From: Sequoia sempervirens
Lineage: Eukaryota > Streptophyta > Pinopsida > Cupressales > Cupressaceae
Reading direction: 5' to 3'
DNA: 64,000 nucleotides
Assembly: GCA_007258455.2 (NCBI GenBank)
Contig: VDFB02047230.1
Coordinates: 158,976,635 to 159,040,634, forward strand
In this document: one piece after another, positions 1-12,366 of the stretch
How the letters are laid out: every line of letters begins with the position of its first letter
How positions within the stretch are numbered: position 1 is the stretch's first letter
Position numbers and translations under genes: made by a program
Notes under the pieces: generated by a model
Database searches by the model: none
What the model was told of the DNA's origin: nothing
What the model saw: only the letters and a program-made list of their open reading frames with translations

Positions 1-1057
1 TTTGATGTAAAATAAATCTTCTCTTGCAAGGATCTCCAGATATTCACTATTTATCTTTTTCTCTCTTTCAAAGGATAATGCATTCATACCTTCTTGGATC
101 ACTTTCTGATTCAATTATGCTAATTCTTCTTCCACCTAGACCTTTTCAACAAATATATTTTTGAAGTGAGTTTTGTTCCATTCCTTTAGCCATTACTTTA
201 TGTGGCTAAGTTTTTTTGTAGTTTGTATAGCTTTGAACATCCCACTTTTGGTGCATTTTCCAACCAAATGTCCATTTTATCTATTAGCTCCACCACCCTT
301 AATCATATATTTTCAAACTTGATTGGACACCTCTTTGGGGTTTTATTTGTCAATATCTAGAACAATAAGGTGGAGTGTTCAGATCTAGTAGTAGGGAGGA
401 TGGAAGCTTCACAATATATTGGAGTGTTGAGCCAATCGCTAGTGAAGAAAAAATTGTCAAATATTTCTGTGATATGAGTGTAGTCCGCTCTTTTGTTAAT
501 CCAAGTGATTTTTTTCATTTTTGGGGACTATATCTAGCAATTGGTTGCCACTTTTTTTTTTGAAAAATTCAATCTAAATTTATGTTACTCTCTTGATTCC
601 CCCTCTTTTCTCAAATTTGTCAAGGATAGCATTAAAATATCCTCAAATAATAGTTTCAAAATTATTCAAAGTTTGTAAAACTCCTATAATTTGTCCCCAA
701 ACCTCTCACTTACTTATCAAGTGTTAACTAGCCCATACACATTGATCAAGAAGAATTGCATGCCCATGCACATACTTATATAGTTCATCACCTTCCAATT
801 CTCATTTGATTGTAAGCCCTCCATTTTAGTTTTAGTTGGATTCTAGATTACACTCAAACAACCTAAGGCCCCACAAGTAGCCTCAAAGAATCCATATTAT
901 TGACACCACTTCGAGATGAATAATTTTTATTTATCTTCATTTAGTTAGTTTCTTGGAGGAGAGTGATGTCGATCTTTAGTTGGCTAATTTGGTGCTTGAT
1001 CATGATTCTCTTATTAGAGGTGTTTATGCCCCTAACATTCCATGTTATGAGCCTCAT
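1..1057 (-). pseudogene. L1-like LINE ORF2, endonuclease part (continues off the left edge)
   Basis: Seen: reading the minus strand from the ATG at 1057, the translation starts with a WNVRG motif and an LLQET motif, the N-terminal signature of the LINE apurinic/apyrimidinic-type endonuclease. Further on come FLINVYG, a RRxxYTHI-like tract (near 500) and a degenerate SDH-type motif that reads SEH (near 385), then the linker leading toward the reverse transcriptase (FKFENxWL-like, near 310). Known: this domain nicks target DNA to prime reverse transcription. The frame is broken by several stops and shifts (for instance around 640-700, where the GDFNA-type motif is lost), so no functional enzyme can be made. 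The RT core would lie left of the window. It sits immediately downstream of ORF1 on the same strand, as in plant L1 elements. Confidence 0.8.
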
Positions 1058-1367
1058 GGCACCTTGGGAAGGGTGAATCCATTCCCTGATATTAGTTTCA
1101 TTTGTCCCTTTGCATTTTCAACAATTTCTAACTTTTCCTTGTTAAATTTTCTCCCTACTTGACCCTTTTTCTCCCAATTTTGGTTTTTTAATCTTTGATT
1201 TAGTTTGATTGAGTTTCCTTTCAACTAAATATATTAATTTCTCCTTCTTTAAATTTATATTCTCCTTCTTATTTTTCAATTTGTTCTCCCAGATCTATTG
1301 GTGGTTATGGGGGTAAGTTCTCTTTGATGTTCATATTTCTTTCAATTCCAAATAAAAGTATACCCAT

Positions 1368-2420
1368 TTAAAAGGGAGTTTCTCCTATTATTTTGTAGTT
1401 TTCACTTAGTGTGGGGGTGAGTTTCTCCAACTCCCTCAACACAACCTCTCCCCATAATCTTCCCTCTTCACTTGTAGATATAAAGTATTTGCTTGTGCTT
1501 TCAATTGATGATCTTGGCTTTGAGGTTTGACCTAAACCATCCTTTCTAGCAGCAATTTCTTCACTAAAAAAGGCCTCATTATCCTCTTGGCTAGACCAAT
1601 CTTTACTCTTTTGTAATAGTTTCTCCCTATCTTTTCTTTGCACATGGTCATTTCTCACCACCTCTAGGGTTTTCCTTGACTATCATTTTTCTTCATCATT
1701 GTCACCCACACTTTGAATTTAATCACATTGGGCCTTTTGATAATTCTACCTTTCTTGCTCCATAAAGTCCTTCATCACATGTCCATTTGCATGAAAATTC
1801 TTACAAATTTCATCTATCTTTTCGATTTTGATTTTTTGTCTCCATCTACCTTGTATAGATTGAATTTCAATTTCTTTTGGGATGTGGGGATGTGGCCTAG
1901 CGTTTATACATATACACACATAAATTTTGGTGCATAATCTCTATCCTTTAGGTTGTTTTTTTCCAAAATGAAGGTTCCTAGTTTATCTCCAGTACACTTC
2001 AAGGTGTCTAGATACTAGTACTATGAGGGTAGGTTATATAGTTTGATCCATACTAGAATTAAATCTCTTGAATTAGGGAATTGAAATTTGGCTCCCATTC
2101 CTTTAGATAGAAGTCAATGCCCTTCATTGTGTAAGGCCCCCCCATTCATAATTTTCCTCTTTATGAGCCTTGCAAGACATTCTACTAGGAATAATCCATT
2201 TGGTAGAGCTTTCAATTTCACATCTTTCCCCCAATTTACATCACAATTTCCTAATTTTGGGTGTAGTAAGCTATTCTCTAGCCCATTTCATAAAAAAACC
2301 CTTTCTTTCAATTTTTCTACTATGAAATTTAATTTATTGCTTTTAAGAAAAAATGCATTGATTTGGAAGTTTATGGTTCAGAGGAATTTTTTGCACTTCT
2401 TGTGATCGTTGTTCCCTTTG
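1368..2420 (-). pseudogene. L1-like LINE ORF1 (DUF4283-type RNA-binding protein), decayed
   Basis: Minus-strand translation of about 2410 to 2000 resembles the N-terminal DUF4283 region of plant LINE ORF1, with the typical tract of 'KLYNLP-like, then YW-like, then GTF-like' residues spread across frames. The stretch 1661-1368 remains open for 97 codons and is hydrophilic and charged, as expected of the ORF1 C-terminal tail before the stop. ORF1 proteins coat LINE RNA and form the retrotransposition particle. The ORF2 start (1057) follows about 310 bp downstream. Many stops and shifts break it. The assignment is inferred from order and context as much as from motifs: the adjacent ORF2 endonuclease is the stronger evidence. 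Together the two form one minus-strand element whose 5' end is near 2420 or a little beyond. Confidence 0.6.
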
Positions 2421-3904
2421 GGATCCAAATCTTTGTCTCTAGTTTCCACTTGCATTCTCTTTTTGGAAACAATTTCCTCCATCTTTCCCTTCCAGGATTC
2501 CAATCTTTGCCTTTCCAATTTCTCTAGGACCTAGGGTTTATTTGCTAGTTAAATATCCCCAATTATTTGATCAGGGATATTCATTCCAATTTTGATATCC
2601 CCTACTTTTATTTCTTATGTTCTACTGCAACTGTCAATAGTCCTTATGCTCATCCCTTCACCAGGCCTGGGATTTGATGGTCACCCTTATCTTCATATCA
2701 AAATTTAATGACGGTTTGATCATTTCAATGCCTTTCATTTGACATTTTAAGAAAAAATATAAATTGTCAAAAAATGTTTAATTCATGAAATTTTTTATAT
2801 TAAATTTTTTTTATCAATTTTATTAATCATATATTAAATATGAAAAAAATATAAATTTCTATATTTAATAAAGAAATGCAAATAATTTAGTTATTTTGAA
2901 AAGGAATCATAATTCTTAAAAATTCCAATAAAATTATTTAAGAGAATTTTATTTTATTTTAAGAGAGAATTTTATTTTGTTTTAAGAGAGAATTTTATTT
3001 TGTTTTAAGAGGTTTTTAAAGAACATTTTGTTTTAAGAGAGGGAATTTTATTTTGTTTTAAAAGATAATTTTATTTTGTTTTAAAAGAGAATTTTATTTT
3101 GTTTTAAAAGAGAATTTTATTTTAATGTACCAAGATTAAGAATTTTTTATTTGTAAATGGTCAAAATCTTTTCCAAAGATAAAAATTCATTCAAAAGAAT
3201 TTATGATTGAAAAAAATAAGAAAACAAATAAATTTAAAGACAAAAATTTGATATACAAACAATAATAAATCCAATAAAAATAGATACATGTTCACCATCA
3301 TGGGATAGATGATAATAAGATCATAATATCTTTTTTACGAGTATATTATTGTAATTAGATTTATTTAATTGATTATTATAAATTATGTCTAATAATTTTT
3401 TAACAAACAGTATTAAAAAATAAATTACCCATCGTTTAGATCTTATTTTGATTAGCTAATATTTTTAACTTCACATGAATCAAGTAGAAATGTTGCTATT
3501 GTAGTACCCCATGATTCCTAATGTCAAATTAATTGATTTTTTGTAAAAAATAAAATCATAAGTATAAGCATTGAAGTAGGAACATTGGTTGCTTTAAAAA
3601 TAAAAAAAACTATGTGCAAAAGTTTTTGGTTTTCTTATAAAATTATATAATTTTTGCATTAATTTTTGGAAGTGGCATCTCCAACATGCATGAAAATGAA
3701 TATTTAAAAGACTAAAATACTAAGGGTGGGGTCCCATAAAGGACAGCTTAATTTTAATGGATGTTACTGAAATTTTAAAAAATATTTCAAATTGATCTCA
3801 TACAGTTTAAACTCCTAAATTTATGAAAGCTGGTGATTTCATATATTTTATTATCTTACATATTTAATTCAACTTAAATATAAAATAATAATGAAAATAA
3901 ATAA
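2421..3904. other. AT-rich intergenic DNA without a recognisable gene
   Basis: No credible coding frame on either strand. The stretch is strongly AT-rich and contains one tandem repeat (2940-3124, listed separately). Confidence 0.7.
2940..3124. repeat. Tandem minisatellite, about 25-bp unit
   Basis: Seven to eight imperfect copies of a unit of the form AGAGAATTTTATTTTGTTTT, with spacing changes in one interior copy near 3010-3040. Seen directly; no function inferred. Confidence 0.9.
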
Positions 3905-4922
3905 TAAGAATTTAACAACCCTTTATAAATAATGCTTACAAAGTTGAGGGGAGAACAAGGCCCCAAATTTCATTAAGAATTACAGAGGGTTTTCTCAGTT
4001 CAGGAAATCAACATATCTTCTAAGAAGCATTGAGTTGTCCAATATTTGCATAAATCTTTCTCATATGTGCTGTGCTGCCTATCAGACTACTGAGATTGTC
4101 ATCAATTGACTTATGGAACAAAATCAGAGAAGGGTTCACTTGCTGGGATTTAGAATGAGGCAGATGCAGATGAACTTCTCTCATCTTGACAAACCGCTGT
4201 TTTGACACCATTCATTCACCTCTCTAGATGGCTTGATCTCAACAGTATTTGCAGATTGACCAATGGAGGCTCCATTGAAGTTCTCTACTCTGGGATTTTG
4301 TCTCTGGCTCCTTGGGAGTTCTATGGCTTGTCACATCATCATGATATGGAGTATAAACTATACCACTGGCACTTACAAGATCTGGAGGATCTGTTGAATG
4401 CCTTTCAGAATGGTGCTTTTGAAAATCAGCATACGCTTGCTCATTCTTGCCTTTTTGCTCAAATTCTCTGGAAGGGCTATCGGGGCAGAAATTTGAACCA
4501 GAAACACTAAACTCTTCCTCAACAAAAGGTCTCTCCTATTTCATAGGAGAGGAAAGTTGCTTCTTCAATGCCGCTTGTTCCCACTGTTCATGAATTTTTC
4601 CAGAAGAACCTTCCATTATTATTTCACTGTCTTCACTATCACTATCTGAACTCAACTTTTCACATACATATCTGTCATTACCGGCAGGATTTTGCCTGTG
4701 GGCACTTTTCATACGTTTGAATGGCCTGAATTTCCCTGCACCAAATATTTGACAATCATCTTCATCTTCGGAAGGATTTGTGGATTTAGGAATTTGATGA
4801 CTGTTACGATTGAACCTCTGCCCTGTTGATCCTCCACATGAAATAGATCTTAATTTTTTGGTAGAACTAGTATCACCATCTGAAGTTAGAACATGGTCAT
4901 CATCTTCGTTACTGTTTGCTAA

Positions 4923-5147
4923 ATTCTCTGTATACTGTTCGCTATCATTGCCATTCTCATTGTCTCCATTATCACTATCATCCTCAATAACAATAACATT
5001 CTCTGTATACTGTTTGCTATCATTGCCATTCTCATTGTCTCCATTATCACTATCATCCTCAATAACAATAACATTCTCTGTATTCTGTTCGCTATCATTG
5101 CCATTCTCATTGTCTCCATTATCACTATCATCCTCAATAACAATAAC
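4923..5147 (-). repeat. In-frame coding minisatellite, 3 x 75 bp
   Basis: Three nearly identical 75-bp units start at 4923, 4998 and 5073. On the minus strand each encodes 25 residues beginning VIVIEDDSDNGDNEN, so the array adds two extra acidic repeats without changing the frame. Copy B has only one such unit (around 48630-48700), so the expansion happened in copy A after or at the duplication. Differences between units are limited to a few bases. Confidence 0.95.
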
Positions 5148-7327
5148 ATCTGGAGGCGAATACTCAACACCGCAGCTGCTTCTTGGGATCTCCATATCCC
5201 CAACTCCTGCCATAGAAAACGTGTGAATGGTTTTGGGTTTTATGTTTTGGGTTATCTCTTCCTCCTTTACTCTAACACCCATACAACTTTTGCTTGGAGC
5301 TCCTCGACCTGACTGTAATCCTCCTGTTTTTACCTTGCCACATCTCTCAGCCTCTCTCAACGTGGAACATTCACAAAATGATGATGCAACTTGCTCTCTG
5401 AGGTCTTCCCAGCCATTAATTGATGACGTTTCTTCTTGCATGTTATGCACATGCAAACCTGGAACTTCTACATGTCATTGGAAAGGAAGATCGTCAGATT
5501 GAAGCTTGTAAAAATTTGTCCAAGAAATGATATGATGGCACTCAAGGCTGCAAACTAAGAATAATTCAAATATAATACATGGTATGGAAAAGGATTAGTA
5601 GTTTGCTGCTGGTTCATAGCTTGTGAACAGCCATTCAAACCTAGGAGCTAGAACCATTAGAAATCTGTAGTGCAAAGCCTAATTTAAGCTCTACAATGAA
5701 CATTCTAAACGGTGCAAAATTTTCCATTAATTCTCAACAATCGCACATGTTGGGAAGATTTTAGCTAAAATGATATTACACTCAAGAAGCTTAAATTTGA
5801 AAAGGTGGTGACAGAGCGAAAAAACACAGCTGTTAGAATCCAGCCAATCTTTAAATGTTTCAAATCAAGCTTGTGCCTAATCTCTGGCTAATATAGAGCC
5901 GAATAAAGAAGTTTTAGAAAATTAAAAACAGAACCCCAGTTAGAAAGCTTGAAAACCTTTGCCAAAAAGATATCTAAAACTGCACTGCTTGATTTTGAAT
6001 TGTTACCTTTAAAGATGAGAATAGATGAGGAAACGAAAAGCCGTGATGAAAATATTTTACATGGGAGGAAAGAAGCATTCAAGTGCAGTGATTATAATAT
6101 TCCCACGACTGATTATATTCTTCTGAAGCTGATGCAGGCATCCAAGGAAGTTTACTCAACTTGATCAAGAACTTAAGATTTGGATATCCTCTTTAAGGCT
6201 TTTTTCTTATTGATGTTACTGAAACGAGTGCTTATTCTACAGACATGCATTTAAGAATACAAACTGTGGAACGTGGAATTATTTCAAAGAGAAGACATGC
6301 ATTGATATTATTTAGGGCAATGTATAGGATAGAGATATTGGAAGACATGCAGTCATGCATTCACAACGACGGTACTCCATCTCCAGTTCCATCTCCAGTT
6401 TTCTTTCAGTTTGCTCAGCATGATCATTGCATGCCTATATCGCATGATCTATTCAATGCACCGTCCTTTAGTTTTTTTTTTAAATAGACTGCAGTTAAGA
6501 CTATTTTTAGTTTAGTCGTTCCATGCAAGCAGCTTGCATGTGTTTTTCATGTTTCAGTTAATTCTTTATATGTATGATGTAGCAGAATTCGATAACACAG
6601 TTGAATATACAGAAATTATTTTCAGCTTTGCTGTTCACTCACTTTGTGAGCAGATACATTGTTAATTGTGTTGTATTTTCTGAATGATCTTATTTTTCAT
6701 TGAAGTATAGTATAAGAGCTCTGTTTTCAGATCTTCAATATGTCAATAGTATTTGGAAGACCAGAAGCTGTCTATCATTACAGATTTGAATCTTTGAGGC
6801 AAGCAAGTATGGAAATTCAAAGATGTTAAGTTTTCATCTCTTTTCTAAAATAATGTTTATTTGACAGAAATGGATCATTATGGTGAACTAACTAAATTTA
6901 AATTTGGCAGCAATGGATCATATGGAGATTTGAATAAGTTTCAAATCCAGTTGACCAGATAAGGTGTCTTACATTTATATAATAAAGCATAATTATGATA
7001 CACCATAACCATTCCACTCTAAAATGGAATATATTTAGTTCAATGTAATGATCCATGGCCGCTAAATAAGCTTTCTTGTAAAGATTAAAATTCAAAATTG
7101 GAAATCGTTAAATGTTCCAATCAAATAGACTCAAAGATTCAGAATCATAATGAATGCATTGAATCTTAATACTCTCAAGACCTATTTGAAAATGGTAAAT
7201 TCCACATATCCAGGTGACTAAGTACATTTCAAAGTAGCTATATTTTGATATATGATCAAGAAGCAGTTATAAAGCAAATTAAAAACTTTTGATCCCTGCA
7301 CCTAAACATAGTTAAGCATACACTTAC

Positions 7328-7421
7328 CGTTAACAGAAGACTCCGAAACAACAGCCATTATAGTGTATGAGACATTCCCTACAAATTCTACAGGCTCTTT
7401 TTCTTCTCTTCCAGTACAACC
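7328..7421 (-). pseudogene. Small Cys-rich exon of copy A, broken
   Basis: On the minus strand the segment is bounded by an acceptor (TTTGGCAG) and a strong donor (ACG|GTAAGT). It is 94 bp long against 95 bp in copy B, so one base is missing and the frame changes midway. A TAA replaces the Leu codon of copy B four bases before the donor. The Cys positions (CxxC, then CC and C) are kept downstream of the deletion. Confidence 0.55.
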
Positions 7422-7912
7422 CTGCCAAATCATAAAATGCAACAGCAGCTAAATAAATGCTACTGAATAACTTGAAAGCAAAAGCAAACACATGAGCTGA
7501 AATTGTGACAGAGACATGCAAAATTGGTGACGCAAGTCAATTCTATCAGCGGCACATGTAATTGTCCTCGTAAGCTTAGGGTTCACAGATATTGCCTAAC
7601 ATTGGGGCTTTTCACACTTACGTTAAATCGTTTAATTATCTAATCTTTTCCCTAGTTTATAAGGGGAGTCTGCAACAATAAAAACCTAAAAAAAAAACGT
7701 CGCGAGTTCCAAACCTGTAGCCTACCAATGAATTATCGAAAAGCGAAAATGAACAAATCTTTGCTGATCTGAATCCGCGGCAAAATCGAAAGATTTGGGG
7801 ATTATCTTGCAGGCAAATTAGAAAGGAATAAATAAAAATAAATAGATTGGCAGAGCGCCGACCTTCTAACTTAAGCAAAGACCGCTACTATCGTCCTCTC
7901 CATTTTCCAAGA

Positions 7913-10439
7913 AACGCGGTAATTGGAATATAGTGAACATTAACAACATGCATCCACTTCCAACACTCTCTTCTAAATTTAGGATTTTCTTCGACTTATC
8001 AGCAAATAAAAGTTTGCATGAGTATAAGAGAGGGCATTTAAATTGAAATTCATATAAAATTAAAATATCTACCTAGAGAAAATTGAAAGAATGGTGTTAG
8101 AGTAGACTTTTGTGTCTAAATTTTTTAATCGTCATCCAATATCATGCACAACTCTTAGAGATGCATGCGAGACACATTATTCGAATATGAAGGACAACTC
8201 TTAGAGATGCGTGCAAGACACAACTCTTAAGGATGCACAACTCTTAGAGATGCATGCAAGACACATTATTCACATATGAAGGACAACTTTAATCTCATTG
8301 TTCTAATTTTAAAAATTTTAACAAAAAAAATTAACAATTAACTAAGCAAAAACATCACATTGCATATGACTTTCCAATCATTAAATAAACAAATTATAGA
8401 AGATAAAAATTCACTTATTTATTTATTTAATAAACGAAATAAGTTTTAAAAAGATAGAAAATCCTTTATACATACAAAAATCTAAATTGAATTGTTATTA
8501 TTTTGTAATGGAGAAAAGTGCATACTTCACATTTTTGCATGTGAAAATATTTGAATTATGACACCGAATGTGTCATATTTAAAGACATGTCCAAGGGCAA
8601 TAAATTTGAATGAACCATCAATCTCGTGACATCATTATAGAGAGCATTTAGAGCATTTTGCACTTTCATAAGTAAATACTACATAGGGCATACTACAAAT
8701 TATTCATCTTTGATTTTTTTAACTCATTCAAAAACAACAAAAGTGGGTTTAGATAGGGCATATGGAACTAAAAAATATCAATCCAATCTCAACAAATCTA
8801 ATTGGTGTCTATTAACACCACCTTGGTCATCATTGTGATATTACAACATAAGAAAAAAATTGGAGGCAAGCAACAATTACAATCAAAATCTTGATGTACA
8901 CGAAAAATTGTGTGGGACCTAAACATAATAGCACTTGATCTCATTCAACAATAATGTATACCATAGGGACTTATCAACTATAGGATCCATCCTTTGAATA
9001 TGATTTTTAGAGTTCAATATTGGTCATTGAGCATATCTACATTGTCTAAGACAACATCAATTTCTACCATTGTCAAGAGCTAAGTCTCATTAACCTTTTA
9101 TTTAAATTATTGATTACTTTGCATGTTAATATACACAAATACTTTTATTTATATAGGGTTTCTTTACATATATTGTGATATTATTAACTACAACTAAATT
9201 TATACTTGTAGGGATTTTTGGTAAACCTCAACTTGTCAAAGAACTCTAACTTCCCCCATAGGGTTAGTTCATCTTCTCAATTCTAATTTTATGATTTAGC
9301 ATCTCTATTTTCTAATGTAAATTTTATTCTATTGTCATTATTTCATATCTTTCACTTTTTTATTGCTTACATGTCAAAACATCAACTAAAATCTATTATT
9401 TCACTTGGATATGTCCTAGATTGAATTACATTGTGATCATGCATCAAATTAAATCTTTCATCATTAAAAATTTAAAAAATAGTGGTTTTTTAAGTTTTTG
9501 ACACATACTTTAGTACCATATAATATTTGATATAGATATACTTTGATACCATGTAATATTTGTCTAAGCAATCTACCCAAGACTAAGATGACCAAAATAG
9601 TTTAGATAATTGATTGCTAAAAACAACAAAGAAATACGAACGCACAACATAATAGTTGTTCCACTTATCAAGTATTCAAATACAATCAAAAGGGTTAAAT
9701 TTATAGGAAATATAGCAATGGTAAGTGGATGAGGATGAAAAATCACCACCCACATAAGGAAATTTAGCACCCACCACCAATAATAAATGATGCACAAAAG
9801 ACTTAAATAAAACTATGACTAAATAAGCTTAACCTAAGATGAATTGATGCTTTCAAAATATAAGTAAATACATAAATACACCAATAATTTTACCTTAACG
9901 GAGAATACTTTGGGTCACGAGGTCACCTTGCTACAATATACAAATGGGATGTTGCTAATAATACTCAAATACATAGTGAGGACTTTACTAATCTCAACGC
10001 TTATGCCAATCTCTTGGATTTAGCTAATTCCATATTTAATATGTTTGTGACCAAATCTTATGGAATGGAGGTACTCAAAGGCATGTCAAAAGATGAATTA
10101 TAAATTTCTCTTTATTAAATATCTCTTACCCCACAACTACAAGCATATTCCTCCATAGGTCACTCTGAAACCCCATCTCTCATTTTCTTCCCCCAATATT
10201 CAACTTCCCTACATGCTACTCCCACCACTCCACCTATCATATATATTAGAACCAATTTTCACTACTACTACTACCACTATACTCCTTATAGCTCCTACTT
10301 CTCATAAATATCATTACTATATTGTGCCTTATTATATTTCTTACATGATCATTCATCCTTTCATCACTATATCCCAACTTCTTTACAACCACCCTACCTA
10401 AACTCATATTACCACATCTACTTCCATTAAGAACCCATC
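7913..10439. other. Intergenic DNA, no gene recognised
   Basis: AT-rich sequence on both strands with only short chance frames. It contains a tandem repeat (8149-8284, separate entry). From about 9930 onward the plus strand becomes Pro/Thr/Tyr-rich in translation and may be the decayed N-terminal part of the gag relic that follows, but I cannot show that. Confidence 0.6.
8149..8284. repeat. Tandem repeat around ACAACTCTTAGAGATGC
   Basis: The unit ACAACTCTTAGAGATGCATG followed by a CAAGACACATTATTC-type tail recurs three times with one shortened copy in the middle (near 8216-8240). Seen directly. Confidence 0.85.
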
Positions 10440-10742
10440 TACCATTGATACCATCATAAAGAGACCTAATGAAATTAAAATTAGAGAAATTATATTGCCT
10501 CTATGTATTGAAAATGATGTTGCTAGTGAGATCAAGTAGGATTCAATTCTATACTATAATATTAGCCTATCCATCCTCTATGGGTTTTGTGGCCATACAT
10601 CTTGAAAAGTACAATGGTAAGGGGGGTCCCATGACCCATATAAGATATTTCATCACTAAATACTTAGATTATATATTTTTAAACAATATTAGTTGTTAAA
10701 ATCTTCCCATACTTATTGAAATATTATATACTTGAGTGGTTG
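10440..10742 (+). pseudogene. Retrotransposon gag fragment interrupted by the Ty3/gypsy LTR
   Basis: Plus-strand translation near 10580-10690 gives a LEKYNGKGGPMTHIRYF tract, which matches the start of the plant retrotransposon gag domain (aromatic-x-G-x-G-x-P-x-x-H-hydrophobic-R). The similarity stops where the 5' LTR begins (10743), consistent with the LTR element having inserted into an older element. The piece has stops and shifts and is non-functional. It is a short motif match, so confidence is moderate. Confidence 0.5.
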
Positions 10743-12366
10743 TGTCATATCACCTCAATACTTTGTTAATCATTTTGCATGATTCCTAGCCCCGATTTAA
10801 TTTGGACTAGGGGTAAAACTTTGAACTTTAATATGTGAACATATATAAGTGTGTGTGTGTGCATGAGTGTGCGTTAAAATTATGAAGCTTGATGTTATTA
10901 TTATTAAGTGTGCTTATCAATCTTACTATGTATTTTAATTTGATGCATTAAATGTTGGATTAAAACTGACTAATGATTTGGATGTTGTATTTGTGTGAGG
11001 CTTGTCGTTGGCTGCAGGTACTAGGGGTATAAAGTGAGGAAGATTATGTGGTTCCATTGAATGAGGGATAGACAATTGGTATGTCATTCTAGTGTTGACC
11101 TTGTTTGTAGGTTCTAGGAGCCTGAGGTTAATTCAACCTAGGATTTTGATATATATATATATTTCTAAAGTTACTTGAATTGGCTAAGTTGAGCCATTAG
11201 GTCCACTTAAATATCTCAATTATTTGACAATGCTAAATTTGGTAGATTTAATTAAGGTCTATGAGAGAAGGGGGTAAATTAAAATAAATAAATATCTAAA
11301 GGCGAATAAATAAATAAAGTTATATAAGAAAATAGTAAAATAATAAATTATATAATTGATAGCTATGTTATTGAAATAACAACGATTTAAAGACAATGAA
11401 TAGATAAACACTCACCATGAATATTACCTACAAGAAAATAGATGGGCATTGAAAAGAAGAAAAATAAAATAAACCATAATTTGAAATGTCATTCACTAAA
11501 TTGACATTTACAAGGGGCACAAAAACTAAGATTCCCATCAAATTAAATAAATGAAGAAAGAAATAAAGTATACCATCGAGCAAATATGGAAAGGAAAAGA
11601 TTAAATAAATGAAGAAATAAATAAAGTATACCATCGAGAAAATATGGAAAGGAAAATATTAAATAAATGAAGAAAGAAATAAAGTATACCATAGAGAAAA
11701 TATGGAAAGGAAAAGAGAAGGACACAGGAAAATGGAGATGCTTTCACAGGAGAAGAAGGCGGATAAGACAGCACCAGAGGAAAAAATATCAACCAAGGAG
11801 GAAGAAGCTTGGTGAGGAGGAGGACAACAAAAGCATTAAGTGACCTGGCAACCCCTGCAATAGTCGCCAATGGCAAGAAAGACCTTTGACCAACATGCCA
11901 TGGAGAAACTCGTCCCTCTTTCTTTAAATCGACTTGCAGAGGTCTCATTTTGGAGGAGAATCCATGAGAAGAGAAAATAAAGAACAAGGGTGTGGTTGTT
12001 TCAAGGGTTTGGACAAGATTTGAAGAGGAGACCAGAGCTGAACAGCTAGGGCATTCTTCTTTGCTTCTTCAAGTCATCACATCTCAGGTTTTATCTTCCT
12101 TTCTTTTCTTTTGCAATTAATCTTTTTTGATACTATAACTTTAATGTAAAACTATCTTGGCCTTTAGAATCTTAATTTCTTTTAAACTTCTGGAGATGGT
12201 CTTTGTTGTCTCACCTCTTTAGAGTTTTATTTGAGCAATTATTGGGCAATGGCATCTCTTGGTTTACAATAGTAGATAAATTATAGGAGTAGGGGCAAAA
12301 TATTAAGCACGTCATTGCTAGGCTGCACAATAATAGATGAAACATTAAGCATTATGATATGTCAAA

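Larger units (their letters stand above)
3905..7912 (-). pseudogene. Copy A of a duplicated intron-containing gene (acidic protein, family not recognised)
   Basis: This block aligns in inverted orientation, introns included, with 45437-50825 (copy B), so it arose by DNA-level duplication and not by retroposition. The main exon (minus, 5456 to 4536 in frame) encodes an acidic, Ser/Asp/Asn-rich protein with a WEDLREQVA motif near its start, a CQIFGAG motif and a WEQAALKKQ motif near the end. Relative to copy B it has these breaks: a 1-nt deletion and a TAA in the small Cys-rich exon (7421-7328); loss of about 57 nt coding for a Cys-containing stretch; a TAG replacing Tyr after the LKKQ motif (about 4535); a 2-nt deletion near 4270-4280; and loss of about 1.1 kb that in copy B holds the coiled-coil end and an intron. 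The last exon-like segment (to 4020) stays open. It is probably a pseudogene, although a truncated protein of roughly 306 residues could still be made. I do not recognise the family. Confidence 0.7.

Noticed and set aside
4810..5226. 138-codon plus-strand frame opposite copy A
   Set aside because: Antisense shadow of the acidic 75-bp repeat; Ser/Leu/Pro repeats mirror the Asp/Glu codons.
7871..7903. A conserved-length 10-codon upstream frame in copy A (minus) and copy B (45453-45485)
   Set aside because: Length is kept, but most differences change the amino acid, so there is no sign of selection on a peptide; more likely 5' untranslated sequence.
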